A stretch of DNA of 64,000 nt from Liopterus haemorrhoidalis (lineage: Eukaryota > Arthropoda > Insecta > Coleoptera > Dytiscidae). A program made the translations under genes and the position numbers. Below are positions 1 through 11,632 of this stretch, piece after piece. The stretch's first letter is position 1; each line of letters begins with the position of its first letter. Below the pieces are notes generated by a model. That model made no database searches, was not told the origin of the DNA, and worked only from the letters and a program-made list of their open reading frames with translations. The DNA lies in contig OZ020611.1 in assembly GCA_963971575.1 (NCBI GenBank), forward strand, positions 206,378,743 through 206,442,742. Direction: 5' to 3'.

Positions 1-575
1 GGATAAAAGTGCATATAAAATATCTGCTTTGGTGAGAAGAAAACCAAAGCTTTCTAGGAAGAAGAGGTTGAATTGGACCATAGTATGATCCTTTGAACGA
101 GAATCTATGTATTTTTCTTGCCATTGGTTGTATATGGAAGATTTGAAGATTGACATAATCTCATTATTGTTTAGAGCAATATTTAAGAGGTGGCCATTTA
201 CAGCTGCTTCTTTGGCTAGAAGATCTATCCAGCATATTTTTTATAATTTTACCGCTGATTGTAAGAACGTTAAAGCATTTAATAACATCATGAATTAGTG
301 AATAGTTCTTTTTCTCAAAACCAAGGTAACTCAATTTTTGGACGGCGCTTTTACAATAAAAACAAATAACAAATTCATTATGAAAGTGACATATTATCTG
401 GTAGCTTAAATTTTAGGCTAAAATTGCGCTGGGGAACTAAAACGGCGCAACCTACGCCATTTATTGATTTTGATCCGTTAGTATATATATGTTGTACATT
501 TGGCCATTTTAATTTTATCTTATCCAAAACTGATAGGTCGTTTTTCCGATAATTTGAGGAAGATATCTGGATCAT
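1..575 (-). pseudogene. Non-LTR retrotransposon ORF2 fragment, RNase H domain
   Basis: Read on the minus strand, the right part gives a YTNGSKSINGVGCAVLVPQ segment, the start of a retroelement RNase H domain (family consensus YTDGSK). The left part gives DLLAKEAAVNGH, the usual end of that domain in Jockey/R1-type LINEs, followed by linker sequence that runs off the window edge. Frames change in between, so the gene is dead and truncated. RNase H removes the RNA strand during target-primed reverse transcription. The clade cannot be fixed from this piece. Confidence 0.75.
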
Positions 576-1835
576 ATTATGATCAGTAAATAATTATGAA
601 AATCGAAAATAAGAAAAGCATGGAATATTATGGTTAACAGCACGAAGTGGTGAGATGTTCAATAGACTTAAAGAGGTTTCTGTTATTAAGGACATGTTTC
701 TATTTCACCAATAATTCGACGTTAGATCCTCTGTACAATATTGACCAATAGGTATGAACTTTTGATCTGCATACGATGAAGTATAAATCTTGCTGATAGA
801 ATTTTTCTGCGCAGTTCAAGCGACATTACGTTTGCTTCAACTATTAATGTAATAGTACTTAAACCGTTAAATGTTGATATTTTTTAATTTTAGGTGATGA
901 ATAAAGTTTTAGTATGTTTTCATGTTAAGGTAATTATAACACACAATAACCAGTAAAAATTTCTCTATGGCAAAAAATCATGTCGAGTAGTGTTATTTGA
1001 CACTTTTAGAAACTAATATAGAATTTACGATTTCATTTTCTTCTTCATGATATTAGGGTTTCAAGATATAATAAAAGCATGCCTGCACTTATCGTAAGTG
1101 TATTTTCTAAGAAATAAAATAATCTATATCATTTAATATATTTTTCTCTAATTGGATAAATTTAATTTTGATTTTTTTTCGAGTTATTTTTGAAATAACC
1201 CGAAAATGGCCACCCTTACAGCGAGTATTGTACCTGGCTCCTGTTAGTAGCCTCCACATGAATTTATCTGCATTTATAAATCTCTGTACAAAAAGTCAGC
1301 TTGTCAGCTTAAGGGATTAATCCATGACGTCATACCAGAAGTTTTACAAAATATTAATAATAATTTGTAAAATATATCGAAATCCTTCTAAAATATTGGC
1401 TGTATGATGACATCGTCGCTGATGCCAATTTAGGCCCACATATAAGCCCACCCCTCTCTGCAAATAAACAATAATAAATTTACTTATTTTACGGATCTAT
1501 TTTTGACATGATCCCCCAGAACATATTTCTATGTACGCGTACTATTACATACCCTATCCATATGTAAAACACATTTTAAATCACACTAACCTACAAATAT
1601 ATTCAAACTTATGTAAACAGGACGTCTCAAAAAAATAACATCGTTTTGCAAAGAGGACACGGTCATAGGTCTCCTTTTAAAACCGGCACGACATTTAGTA
1701 CCTTTCGGCCTTGAATTATCTACATTTCTATACATTAATTCAGTGTGATATATATATTTACACATTTTAAAATAACTCTAAATCTATAAATTTACAGATT
1801 CTAATATTAGTCTTCACAAAAAGACATTTTAATAT
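576..1835. other. Unassigned AT-rich stretch
   Basis: I see no long open frame, terminal repeat or recognisable protein here. It may be old repeat or plain intergenic DNA. Confidence 0.4.
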
Positions 1836-2354
1836 CTTGTACTGTCTAATAATCTGACGTTTTCTTCCATTATATTTGCTCTTCTTTCGAGGATCTCCTT
1901 CATCCATAGGTTCCCACTGCCTGCCTCATCCAACACTCTGCACATTGAACGAATTTCTCCTACTCCGCTACAGGACAGTAGGTGTTGAATTGACTCTGTG
2001 GCTTCTCCGCAAGTTCTACAGATTCTTTAGCAGTCTGGTTTCCAGAAGCAGTTAACCCCTTCTTGGTTTCCGCACCCAACTCTAGCAATGTTCTTTTGAT
2101 TCTTTCCTTTTGGCTTCGCGAGGTATTTTTACAGGAGGTAGTACCCCAGGAGAAGTTCCCGAGATGACTATCCAGAACAATGTACCCAGGCTAAGCTCGA
2201 GTAGGGTTTCTAGTATGCCGTCTGGGCTTGAAGAGCCTTGTCTTGCTAAAGCGTCTGAAATTGAGGTTGGGTGACCCTTTAGGGGTGTTTTGAATGAAAC
2301 AACAATTGAATTTACATATTTATTTAACAAAGGCATAAATAAACGTACAAACAT
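1836..2354 (-). pseudogene. Retroelement ORF C-terminal fragment with zinc-knuckle-like motif
   Basis: On the minus strand, 1861-2025 encodes CRTCGEATESIQHLLSC followed by a charged tail that ends shortly after RRANIMEENVRLLD. The C-x2-C...H-x3-C pattern resembles the C-terminal knuckle of LINE ORF2 proteins. An adjoining open frame at 2082-2354 (ISGTSPGVLPPVKIPREAKR) lies upstream in another frame, and I do not recognise its domain. Likely one degenerate retroelement gene. Confidence 0.5.
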
Positions 2355-3430
2355 GTATTAAACTAAACTTAATTTAACAATATAACCCAGCAATACAAAG
2401 TGAGAACTAGGATTGTGGTAGGATGGCGAGCGTCGTTGTGTGGCGGTGAGCGTCCAACATGGTGATGGGCGTCGCGGCGTTGATCTACGATGGACGGCGA
2501 GCGTCGTGGTTGTGTCCGTGGTGGACGTTTGTGGACGCACTACTGTCCTTTGGTGGCAGCGCCCTGGAGGCTCAATGGCGGCAGCGCCAGATCAGACGTT
2601 GTAGTGACAGCGCCCTGAAGGCTCGATGGCAAGCAATACCAGAGCAGGCGTTGTGGTGAGGTCCGTAATGGACGTTATTGGACGAACGAGTGTCCTTTAG
2701 TGGCAGCGCCCTGAAGGCTCGATGGCGGCAGCGCCAGAGCAGGCGTTGTGGCCCGTCGCGCCGATCATCTCGGTGAGGTGACGGTGACGGAATGCGTGAT
2801 GCACTTATCCTGTGCAGTCCTTCGTTCCAATGCTCATCCATAGCGATGGGTGACTGTAAGTTAGGATGTTTTGGCGGGTGGAGCTTCAAGCGAGAATGCC
2901 AGTGGTTTATGAAGGACTCAGAAGACCTGAAGGCTTTCGTAGTCCTAATTTCCAGGCGGCGCTGTTATTCTTGAATATCCGCACGGTTTTGTGCCCTGGC
3001 GGAGGCGCTATCTCGGCCCTGGGAGCCGTGTGGGAGCAGCGGTTAGTGGCACTGAAATGGTGTCGTTGTCCAGAGTCATTTGAGCAGCCGGTCAATATTT
3101 TGCCGCGGGCGCGGAAAAACATGGGCGCCACTTTCGGGTCTTCCTTCTCTAGGAGCGTTGAGCTTCCTTCGAGACATTTTTCCTTCGTTAGGAGCGTTGA
3201 GCCTCTTCCGAGACATTCTTTCCCATCGTCGTTGCTGGCGGCAGTTGGTGCCACGTAGTAGGAACGAACGGGAGGGGTGGTTTAGCGACTGCGCGTAAAG
3301 CGAATCGTCGTGGCAAACCTGCGTAAAGCGAATCGGCCAACGCAGCGTAAAGCGCGTTTGTTGCAGCTAAAGCGTAAAGCGAGCTAGACTGACCAGATGG
3401 AACTGGTAGCTATCCAGAGTTTGGAGCTAC
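2355..3430. repeat. GC-rich island with short internal repeats
   Basis: This kilobase is clearly richer in G+C than its surroundings. A unit built on AGCGCCCTGAAGGCTCGATG recurs three times in 2521-2750, with GGCAGCGCCAGA and CAGGCGTTGTGG nearby. AGGAGCGTTGAGC recurs near 3151 and 3190, and GCGTAAAGCG recurs about four times in 3291-3385. On the minus strand it lies between a promoter-like motif and the retroelement fragment at 1836-2354, so it could be the 5' leader or LTR of a retroelement. Open frames across it are probably a by-product of base composition. Confidence 0.55.
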
Positions 3431-3454
3431 TATTTATACATATTATTGACGTCA
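3431..3454 (-). promoter_or_regulatory. Candidate RNA polymerase II promoter motif
   Basis: Read on the minus strand there is a perfect CRE palindrome TGACGTCA (3447-3454), then TATAAATA (3431-3438), then TCAGTC (3387-3392), which matches the insect initiator consensus but lies about 45 bp from the TATA box, farther than usual. The GC-rich leader follows. The order suggests a retroelement promoter, but each motif is short and could arise by chance in AT-rich DNA. Confidence 0.3.
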
Positions 3455-3549
3455 TTTGGGGAATTCCAGGATTTCAGCCAATAAGGATTTAACTCCGTCC
3501 ATTGATAGGGTCATTTTTTGCAGTACCTGCTAAAAATGCGCGGGTTAAG

Positions 3550-3774
3550 TTAACACGTTCGCGGACAGTTTTGTACAATGAGATTTGTAAAATGTCACTG
3601 TTTTAGATTTTTGTTTATAATAGGACATTTACTGTGTTTGGTATGTTCCTGATAGGACAGTTTATACTAGTTTTCATATACTTAAATGGAATTAAAACCT
3701 GCCACAGCCGTCATTTGTATATTTGAATTAAAGTAGTAGGACGGCTATAGCCGTACTGTCCGCGAACGTGTTAA
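3550..3774. mobile_element. TTAA-flanked MITE, piggyBac-like
   Basis: The left end TTAACACGTTCGCGGACAGT (3550-3569) and the right end ACTGTCCGCGAACGTGTTAA (3755-3774) are perfect inverted complements. TTAA at both tips is the piggyBac target duplication. The 217-bp core has no coding capacity, so it would need a transposase from elsewhere. The subterminal motif GGACAG recurs inside. TTAA targeting alone does not exclude other superfamilies. Confidence 0.8.
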
Positions 3775-3892
3775 TTAGCGATTTCAGGTATCGGCACGAA
3801 TCATGCGATCACAATGATGTGAAAAAGCGCGCGGTGCGATCACCGGCACGCGTGTAATCCGCGGTAACAGTATAGTGGCACTGCGAGAACTT

Positions 3893-4400
3893 GTATGAGT
3901 TTATATCCCTGCTTGTACTATGATCTTTCTATTCTATTTTGTTGCTCCTGTCTCTGTACCTGTCTGTCCCGATCATCCATTGTATATTCTAATTCTTCTC
4001 CTTCTTCTTGTCTTCTTCTTGCCTCCTGTATGCTATATCAACTTCTTTCAAAATATTTTCTTCTGTTTTCTCCCAAGCTGGTTCTATAGTTTTTTTCTTT
4101 TTCTTTTCGACATTCTTGTATTAATGCGATGCTGCTTGTTCTGATCTTCTTTTCGCATCTCACTGCTGTTCTTCCGGTTTTTATCTTTAATTTATCTCTT
4201 TTCGTTACTTCAAGTATTATATAGCTCGGTGCTCTTTTGTCCAATTCCAGTGTCCAGTTAATGAAGGTTTCTTGGATTTTCTCTAGCTCTTCGTGTTCTT
4301 TCCATCCCCATATCCCGGCTCCGTATAATAGTATACTTCTTATAAACGAGTCGAATAGGAACATTCTTTTTTGGAAGTCCTTTCCGAATTTTCTCTACGG
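3893..4400 (-). pseudogene. LINE reverse transcriptase C-terminal fragment
   Basis: The minus strand encodes LFDSFIRSILLYGAGIWGWK, the segment after the catalytic palm in many arthropod non-LTR reverse transcriptases, then a lysine-rich stretch (TKRDKLKIKTGRTAVR) and a charged tail (YTMDDRDRQVQRQEQQNRIE) interrupted by stops. The upstream palm is missing. It is a 5'-truncated, decayed copy. Confidence 0.75.
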
Positions 4401-5425
4401 AGTATGGGGGACACGATACTAATAAAACTGCACTATCGATAAGATACCAACAAGAGGTGTTGAAAATCCGAATTTGCGATAAGACACTATAGAAAGAAAT
4501 GTTGAAAAGCTTACAGAAAAGACCTTCCCCCTGGTTCGAGAGTTCGTCGAGAATTTTTTCAAGTGAAAACCAGTGGAATTTGGAAACCATTGCAGACGTT
4601 GGTGGATCTTCGGTATTTAGAAATTCTCTTCTTGTTTTATATTCATTTGTTGTACGTAAAGATAGTTGTCAATTTAAATTAAATAACCTGGACTTAATCT
4701 TATAAAACTCTGTGTAAAGTTTGGAAATAGCAATTTGTGGTATTAAGAATGTTGTCTAATAGCCTTAACTAAGAAAGAACAGATGTTCAGTGAACAGTAC
4801 CACAAGTTTGTAAAATCTCACCTTTGTCGCATTAAAAACTTGTTAAAAGATTGTGTTTAAGTATTCCGGAAGAAAGTTTCCTAAAGTTTGGAGATTTGTC
4901 CGATAGCGGCGTCTGGATGTAGCGGGTGAGTGTGTTGAGTCGGTCGGCGAATCGATGTATCCGGCGTAGGCCCGTATGATGGCGACGAGCAGAGTGCAGC
5001 CCGTCGCTCCTCGTACAAAGCCACTTTTGTAATATCGTTGAGCTAAGTGAGCACACTCGAATTTCCTAATCAAGCCAGTAGAAGGCGCAATTATCTAACA
5101 ATAGTAACGTGGCCTTTGCTATGGGGAACCCAAGACTTCAACATCTCACTCATATATTACCTCTCACATTCCACATTATTACAATTTTATTGGTAGCTAT
5201 ACAAACTAGGGCACCTCACTTGCTTCTTGGATTAATGTTTAAAATATGTGTAGTTTAAAACTTTAAGAGGGATCACTAAAGATTATTAGATTACTTATTT
5301 AATAAATTTAAATGTATAGATTATTAATTCTATACTAATTAATAAGTCAAATAATTTTTAGTTATTGGAAGGGATTGATGCGTCCTTCCTACGATGACCA
5401 TTTAATTGGTGGTATGCATAAAAAT
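4401..5425. other. Unassigned stretch
   Basis: Short open frames (for example around 4832-5073) lack recognisable motifs. I see no terminal repeats or RNA gene. Confidence 0.35.
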
Positions 5426-5945
5426 TGATGTGAAGTGTGAATTTTCACACATTTCAGGATTTCACAGGTATATAATATAGGTATATGAAGGCGGCATGCT
5501 AAGTGTGTAGGACAAATTTTGCTTTGTAGTAATCACGGCAAAATGAACGATATTTTAAAAATAATTTATCTTCTGTTAATCGAAGAGCTTTAAAAACAAA
5601 TTTTATGTTAAAATAGTTTGTTAATTTTAATTCGAATACCTAATACCATTATTTAGATTTCTAAATATATGCAGTATTTTTTTTATATAGCAAGATTCAT
5701 TAAGATTTTGAAAATTGCGCCTATGGTTTTCATTGGTTGTTTTAATATGCTCCGCACCTCTGGTTTCGTATACATGACACATAGAATGAAAATATAATTC
5801 CAGCAATTCCAACTGGTTATTAAATTTACGCTCTTCAAAATTAAATGCATTAACTTTACCAAAATATAACTAGAATTTTGACATTATAATTTAAACAAAA
5901 TAAAAATGGAAAAAAAAACAAAATTGTCTCCTCTGCGCGGGAGTG
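5426..5945 (-). repeat. Family G repeat, 3'-half fragment (inverted)
   Basis: It begins with the palindrome GTGTGAATTTTCACAC (5435-5450) and continues with a block (GAAGGCGGCATGCTAAGTGT and the GCACGGCAAAATGAACG-like region that follows) that is the reverse complement of the end of the copy at 13851-14985. Near 5925-5965 it contains a tRNA-like B-box, GGGTTCACTCC on the minus strand. Only the 3' half of the family is present. Confidence 0.7.
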
Positions 5946-6924
5946 AACCCTAGTTTTCTGCGTAACTTTCTTTCTAACACGTTCTTTACGCAATAAAAAT
6001 CTGCTCCATCAACATCTATGCAGAAGTAACACTACCATTGTATTTGGGGGCTAATACGAGAAAGTCCATACAATCACGGAAGAAATACGAAAAATAATCA
6101 TTTCTAAACTTTTTTATATATTCTGTTACAGCAAGTTGTTTGTTTCGCATGGTTTTCTTGTAAATAAAACTGATTCAAATTCATAACAAAAGTTTGTATT
6201 ACTTTTACATACAATAAAGGTCTGAAAAAAGGGAAATTTTCTTAAAATTCCGTAATTTCATTTTGATAGCTACAAAAGCAAACTTTTTCGGGTAAAACTT
6301 CGGGTAAAAAAATTTTTTCATTAATTAATAATATAGAAGAAATAAAAATCTGATATGCAGAACCCAGACTCAAAATTCCTGTTGATCGGTGTTATAGTTT
6401 AATATGAAACGCGCAATACGCCACTCATATAAACAGAGTGGAATCTGTACAAAAGAAATTTGTTTATCACTTATCTAAAAAGTCAGCTATATCCCATTCC
6501 AGGTATTTTTATAAATGTTTTTAATTTAATATTTTAAGTGTTGTGATAGGAAGATGATACGGACATAAATCTGCTTGTAAAATTTTTATCAGGTATGGTT
6601 GATAATACAGAATTTCTGGCACTTATTAGTTTCAACGTGCTTTACGCAATAAAAATCTGCTCCATCAACATCGATGCAGAAGTAACACTACCAGAAATTC
6701 ACCAATTAATCGTATAATTACCTCCTTCAATATTTTCGGCACAGAAATAGATCCCTTTAATGTATCAAATTTAAGTCTGAAACGTCAATTAAGGCAGTTT
6801 TTTATGAGCAACTATACCTTATAAACGTTATACCTCTAACACTAAATGTCTGAACTGTTTGAACTGAACTTTATTTTAGCTTCAACTGTAATGTTATAAT
6901 GTATAACCCAACTGTAGTTGTAAT
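5946..6924. other. Unassigned stretch between family G and a hAT element
   Basis: No coding sequence recognised. It contains a 54-bp near-identical direct repeat, annotated separately, but no terminal inverted repeats linked to it. Confidence 0.35.
5984..6693 (+). repeat. Pair of 54-bp direct repeats
   Basis: The segment that starts CTTTACGCAATAAAAATCTG occurs at 5984-6037 and again at 6640-6693 with one mismatch. The ~600 bp between them carries no gene. The pair may be a short segmental duplication or the remains of a small element; I see no TG..CA LTR ends. Confidence 0.6.
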
Positions 6925-7038
6925 CAGGGACGTAGCCAGGATTTCAGCCTGGGGGGGGGCAAAAATAACAAAATATTCTAAATTGGTTGGTACTACCTTA
7001 ATTACATGGCTTAGGTAGAAAATAACAGCGTTCTAGGT

Positions 7039-8104
7039 CAAGGGTCGGCAACCTTTCAGTGACAATGAGCCAAATCTATATTGAAAAAAAAAACACAATA
7101 ACATGGAAGAGCCGCTAAAAAATATATGCTATATTTAATAAAAAAAGGTAAAAATTGTTTATTTGTTTTCAAATAATCAAGTATTACAATAAATTAATAT
7201 TTACGTAGGTATACATTTAGTTTGTGATACCTATTGTAGTTGCCAGTATATTACAATATAATTTTTTAATGAGACGATTGCTCCTGTATAGTGTTCTATA
7301 AGACTTCAATATTTGGTGAATATTCAGTAATCTTTAACTTAAGGCAGCACTCTAGTTTCAGGTCAGTAAGATTACTTCTTAACTGACTCTTTATTAATTT
7401 CATATGTGAAAAGATTTGCTTACAGTAATATGTGGATCCGAAAATTGTCAGTAGCCCAAAAGCATAATTTTTTAAAAGATTGAACGATTCTGGTAGGTGG
7501 TTCCAAGCTTCGAAAAGAACTTTATCTACATTTTGAAGATTGCGAATTTCGGTTCACTTATGCAAGGAAGATACAATTCACTTTTTTCTTTCTAAATTTT
7601 CCAGTTCAGAATTAAGTTTTAAAAATATATAATTCCATAAATCTTTGGATTTCAAATCCACTATTTGAAGATGATTGTAATTGCTACATATCTACTTCAA
7701 TTGATTATGTCAAAAAAGCTAGTGTAGCTTTATATTTTCTAAACTCTTTAAATCTATCTCGAAAAGCTTCTTTCATGTTAACAATAGTTTGTGCAAACAA
7801 AATTGCATTAATAACATGTTTTTGTAAATTAATAAAATGTAAAAATGTTTTTGCACGTAAATTATTCACAAATACAGATAACTTTTTTTCGAAACAAATA
7901 ACTTCTTCTAAAAGGAAATATGTAACAGTAACTCGGGGAATTACCGGGCGTGAATTGCACCGTAAAACATTCTGAAAAATACAAAACCTGTATAGTACAG
8001 GCAGAAAGTTGAAAATTAAAAAATATATTATATTAAAATAAAAACCAGCCAATTTTCAAAGAGCTACAAAATTTCCTAAAAGAGCCGCAGGTTGCCGACC
8101 CCTG
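7039..8104 (-). mobile_element. hAT element nested inside another hAT MITE
   Basis: The termini CAAGGGTCGGCAACCT and AGGTTGCCGACCCCTG match in inverted orientation, with a perfect 8-bp duplication TTCTAGGT at 7031-7038 and 8105-8112. It is 1066 bp long and keeps part of a transposase on the minus strand, so it looks like an internally deleted, non-autonomous copy that landed in the older MITE at 6925-8248. Confidence 0.92.
7309..8052 (-). pseudogene. hAT transposase, C-terminal remnant
   Basis: Minus-strand translation of 7309-7525 is open and reads AWNHLPESFNLLKNYAFGLL, then FGSTYYCKQIFSHMKLIKSQ and LRSNLTDLKLECCLKL. This is the hAT C-terminal dimerisation region of the FGSTYxCEQxFSxMKxIKS type. 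The upstream part (7690-8052) adds LFAQTIVNMKEAFRDRFKEF, typical of the central helices in the GTF2IRD2/ZBED-like hAT branch. Frameshifts separate the blocks, and the N-terminal zinc finger and first catalytic residues are absent. Confidence 0.85.
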
Positions 8105-8329
8105 TTCTAGGTCTATTGTAGTATATTAAATAATAAAAGTCCGGTAAATCTATAAATTTTCTTAACCTCTGGTGAAGAAACCTTCTAACAACCTAAATGA
8201 TTTTATATAAGGTAAACTATCATGCCCCCCCCCCTGGCTACGTCCCTGGTTGTAATCCCGTTTACATCTCATGTAACTAAATAAATGCCAAAAAGTTGGT
8301 AATGACATTTAACAGAATTAATAATTATA

Positions 8330-8610
8330 AAATATTCTGACATTAGCTCCAGTTTTAAGGAAGTTATATTGGTATTAATACTATATTTAATTCCACAAGG
8401 GACTGTAGTAGATTGTGTAGACGGAAAGGTCAATTTCGAAACTGAAAATTATTAAATATTTCTTGAGAATGTCAATGACGCAGGACCGCGTATGTTCATT
8501 AATATTACTTGGTATAAGAGCAGAAGACGCAGCTAGCACGGATGTTAACAGTTTAATTTCTAGCTTCGCTTCCGGGCTGAACCGAGTGTGGGCTGTTTTT
8601 GAGCCCAAGT
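8330..8610 (+). pseudogene. hAT transposase C-terminal fragment, DUF4371-like
   Basis: The plus frame from about 8424 reads ERSISKLKIIKYFLRMSMTQ, then DRVCSLILLGI, matching the hAT pattern ERSFSKLKLIKxYLRSxMxQERLxxLxxL. It continues to SLISSFASGLNRV, the family end. Upstream sequence is frameshifted. It is a second, unrelated hAT relic just beyond the nested pair and is cut off downstream by a family G copy. Confidence 0.75.
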
Positions 8611-8680
8611 GGCTTGAAAACATTTTTAGCCATATCCCATATTTTCACTCAACAAAATACGAAACAAGAAATAGCATTTT

Positions 8681-9995
8681 TGGGGTTTTGTAGGTATCAC
8701 CAAAAACCAAAAAATCTGTATGTAAAGCAGAAAGTTGAAATTTGGCATGCTTGTACAACTCTTTGATCCACATATAGGAAAACTATATAGTTGAACTCGG
8801 TTTAGTTTTCCTACACATAGCAGGAAAATTATAAAAAAATGTGTATCTAATAAAAAAAAATTATAATTTGAGTAAGATATCAAATGAAACCTCTTAATTT
8901 GTGAATAAATTAACAATTTTTTATTTTGATTTTTTTTTTTTTTTTTGGACAATGTATCAAGAAATTTTTATCTCTCATACTATTTCTTAGAGAGGTTGAT
9001 CTAAAAATCTGAAAAAAATCTCAATAATATACATTGATGGAAACCGGAATAATTACACAGGAATTTGTTTCCAAATGTCAAATTACTTTTTCAAAAAATA
9101 TGGCATTTTTTGTGTCAATAATTATTTATTTATTTTTTTGTTTGTTGTATGGTATCAAAAGAAAGTTCTTGATACGTAGATTAAGGAATGAACAGTCGTT
9201 CTATAAAACTTCTTTATTTTAACAGGATTTATGCCAAAATAGTCTAAAAAAATTCTGTCCCATACCCTATAACCACTAAAATCTAAAATTTTGAAAAAAT
9301 TCGAACAATTAATGTGAAGCGGATTAGTACAATAATAATTTTAGATGTGATAATTATTTCGAAAGTTATCGATTTTTTTGCAACAACGTACTTACAATAT
9401 TTATCTGGCTGACTGTAGAAATCTCTATACACTGTCTCAGAAAGACTGATATTAATAAAATTTATTATTTGTAAAAAGTTATTGTTTCTTCACACAGAAG
9501 CGGCCCACAAAATATGAATAGTTTGAAACGAAATATTGTTAAAAACAACCGAGTGTGCCGCACATATTATATGGGAAAAAGAACTAGGGTTAAACACAAT
9601 AGATCATAAAAATGTTACCCTAAAATTTTGAGGAAAAATATGGTCACAGGGGTGCGTTTAATGATATTATAAATATGGTCACAATTGATATTATAATGAT
9701 ATTATAAATATGGTCAAATAACGCACGGCGCGTTAATAAAATGATAAATAGTAATACAGAAATACACAAAACCAATTTAAACGTGTTTAAAATGTACACG
9801 CCACTGGTAACTGCCTGACAAAAAGATGTATTACTATCAGTCTTTCTGAGATAGAGTATAGACTCTAAATGAACGATGTGGATTATTCTTTCAAATATTA
9901 TCGAAATTTATGATTTTTAATTTGTACCCATAATTTGTTATCACCAAATAACCACAAAAACCTGAAATGTATGAAAATTTACACTTCACATTATT
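8681..9995 (+). repeat. Family G repeat, copy split by a MITE
   Basis: The left end GGGGTTTTGTAGGTATCACC and the right end with the hairpin ATGTATGAAAATTTACACTT match the termini of the copies at 10579 and 13851. The interior shares GAAATTTGGCATGCTTGTAC and the following block. The (GTCTG)n part is lost in this copy. A Tc1/mariner-type MITE (9428-9858) interrupts it. No protein is encoded. Confidence 0.65.
9428..9858. mobile_element. Tc1/mariner-type MITE, 431 bp
   Basis: The left end TACACTGTCTCAGAAAGACT and the complement of the right end (TACTCTATCTCAGAAAGACT) agree over about 24 bp. A TA dinucleotide lies immediately outside each end (9426-9427 and 9859-9860), the target duplication of this superfamily. 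The interior is AT-rich and non-coding. A diverged second copy lies at 31877-32240. Confidence 0.85.
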
Positions 9996-10578
9996 TTTTA
10001 TGGATATTATTTTAGATATATTATAATTAAATTGAGGTCTAATTATTTTCTTGAAACCTTAATGTATAAATAAGTATTAAAGAACCAAGTACCTTCGAAT
10101 GGTATTTATTGGTAAGAATATATTATAATATTATTTAGTATTTCTCTTTTGTTAATTATCGATTAACATGTTTAATATTGTACTGAAAAAAATAAATATG
10201 GAACTTTATGTGAGACGTTTGTCTAGAAGTCCCCTTGCTGTTTTAAGATCGAGGAAGTTTTGCCACGATGTCAGTTCTAATTATTGTATTGTTATTTTGA
10301 ATGCGGTACTAAAATCCTGAGTTTGGTTGTGGCTGCTTTTAATGTTTTCATATTTGCTTTGCAGATCTAAGTCAAAATCTGATCTATAATTCACTATATT
10401 ATTTGTACTGGTATTCCAGTTCATTGTTCCCATATCAAAATGTGAGGAACTTGAATAGGATCATTTATTCTTTAGCTTAGTTCTTGCCTTGACAAACAGT
10501 TTTTGATTTATCAAAATACACAAATGAAAGTTTTTATGTATTAAAAATATCAACAAACAATATGACTTTTATTTTTTT
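9996..10578. other. Unassigned stretch
   Basis: AT-rich sequence between two family G copies. I see no coding signal or repeat boundary. Confidence 0.35.
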
Positions 10579-11632
10579 AGGGTTTTGTAGGTATGACCAA
10601 AAAACTCTTATACCGTCATTTTGTCGTCTGTCTGTCTGTCTGTCTGTTCGGTAAAAATTGTAGCCAAACGGCTAAACCTAGAGAGTTGTAATTTGGCATG
10701 CTTATGTAACTCTTTGACCCGCACATAGGAAAAATACTAAAAAATCTATAAAACATATCCCCCTAAAAATATAAACAAATATGTCTCATCGAAAAAAATA
10801 TATTTTTTTTAAATTCTGAGTTGGGTATCAAATGAAAGCCCTTAGTACGTGGATTAACGACCAAATTTTATTTTTGCAAAATAAATTATTTTGAAGCGAT
10901 TTTTGCTAAAATTGTGCAAAAAAAATCTTGTCCCACACCCTGTAGCCCAGATGGTTTAAACTAAAAATCTGAAAAAATTCTAAGTAATGTATATTTCTGT
11001 GAACCGGAACAGTACAACAGGAATTTTTGATCAGATTATGTTTTCGGAAAATAACGCAATTTTTGTGTTTTTAACTAAAATATGTTAAATATTTAATTCG
11101 CTATGTAACACTGTAGATAAGCAGGCATTCGTAGCGTTGTGCGTTTAGTCGTTTATTTGTGATTTGCAAACTAGAGTTCGAATCCTGTCAGTTTTAATTT
11201 TTCTTTTTTTTTCGTTTGTTTTTTTGCATTTTTATTTTGTTTAAATTATTTTGTCTAAATTCTAGTTATATTTTGGTAAATGTTGCATTTAATTTTTAAA
11301 AGCGTAAATTTAATAACCAGTGGGAAGTGTTCTATTACATACATTTAATTCTATGTTTGAATGTATACGAAATCAGAGGGCGGGGCTTATGATTTAAGAG
11401 ACCAATGGAAGCCATAGGCGCAATTTCCAAAATCTTAATGAACTTTGCTATAAAAAAAATAAATACTGCACATATTTATAAACTTAAATAATAGTATTAG
11501 GCATTCGAATTAAAATTCATAAAAAAATATTTTGACATAGAATTTGTTTTGACATCCCAAATAATCATCTATCAGTTACTAAATCAGTTGCGAAACCCTG
11601 AAATGTGTGAAAATTCACACTTCACAACAATT
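10579..11632 (+). repeat. Family G repeat, near full length
   Basis: It starts AGGGTTTTGTAGGTATGACC, followed by a (GTCTG)n block at 10626-10650, the conserved GTAATTTGGCATGCTTATGT block, a tRNA-like module at about 11121-11190 (B-box GAGTTCGAATCC), then the 3' half ending in TTGCGAAACCCTGAAATGTG and the palindrome GTGTGAAAATTCACAC (11605-11620). The short terminal match AGGGTTTYGYAGG occurs inverted at both ends. ATTTTTTTA flanks both sides, either a target duplication or chance in AT-rich DNA. No open frame is present and the superfamily is unknown. Confidence 0.75.

Larger units (their letters stand above)
6925..8248. mobile_element. hAT-type MITE (outer element of a nest)
   Basis: The ends CAGGGACGTAGCCAGG (6925-6940) and CCTGGCTACGTCCCTG (8233-8248) are inverted complements. 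The flanks carry the same 8-bp target duplication GTTGTAAT at 6917-6924 and 8249-8256, as expected for hAT. Removing the inner hAT at 7039-8104 and one copy of its duplication leaves an element of about 250 bp with no gene. Confidence 0.9.

Noticed and set aside
2459..3298. Several overlapping open frames in the GC-rich island
   Set aside because: Frames are open on both strands because of base composition and short repeats, and none shows a known domain.
5984..6693. LTR pair of a small LTR retrotransposon
   Set aside because: The 54-bp repeats lack TG..CA ends, a primer-binding site, a polypurine tract and target duplications.
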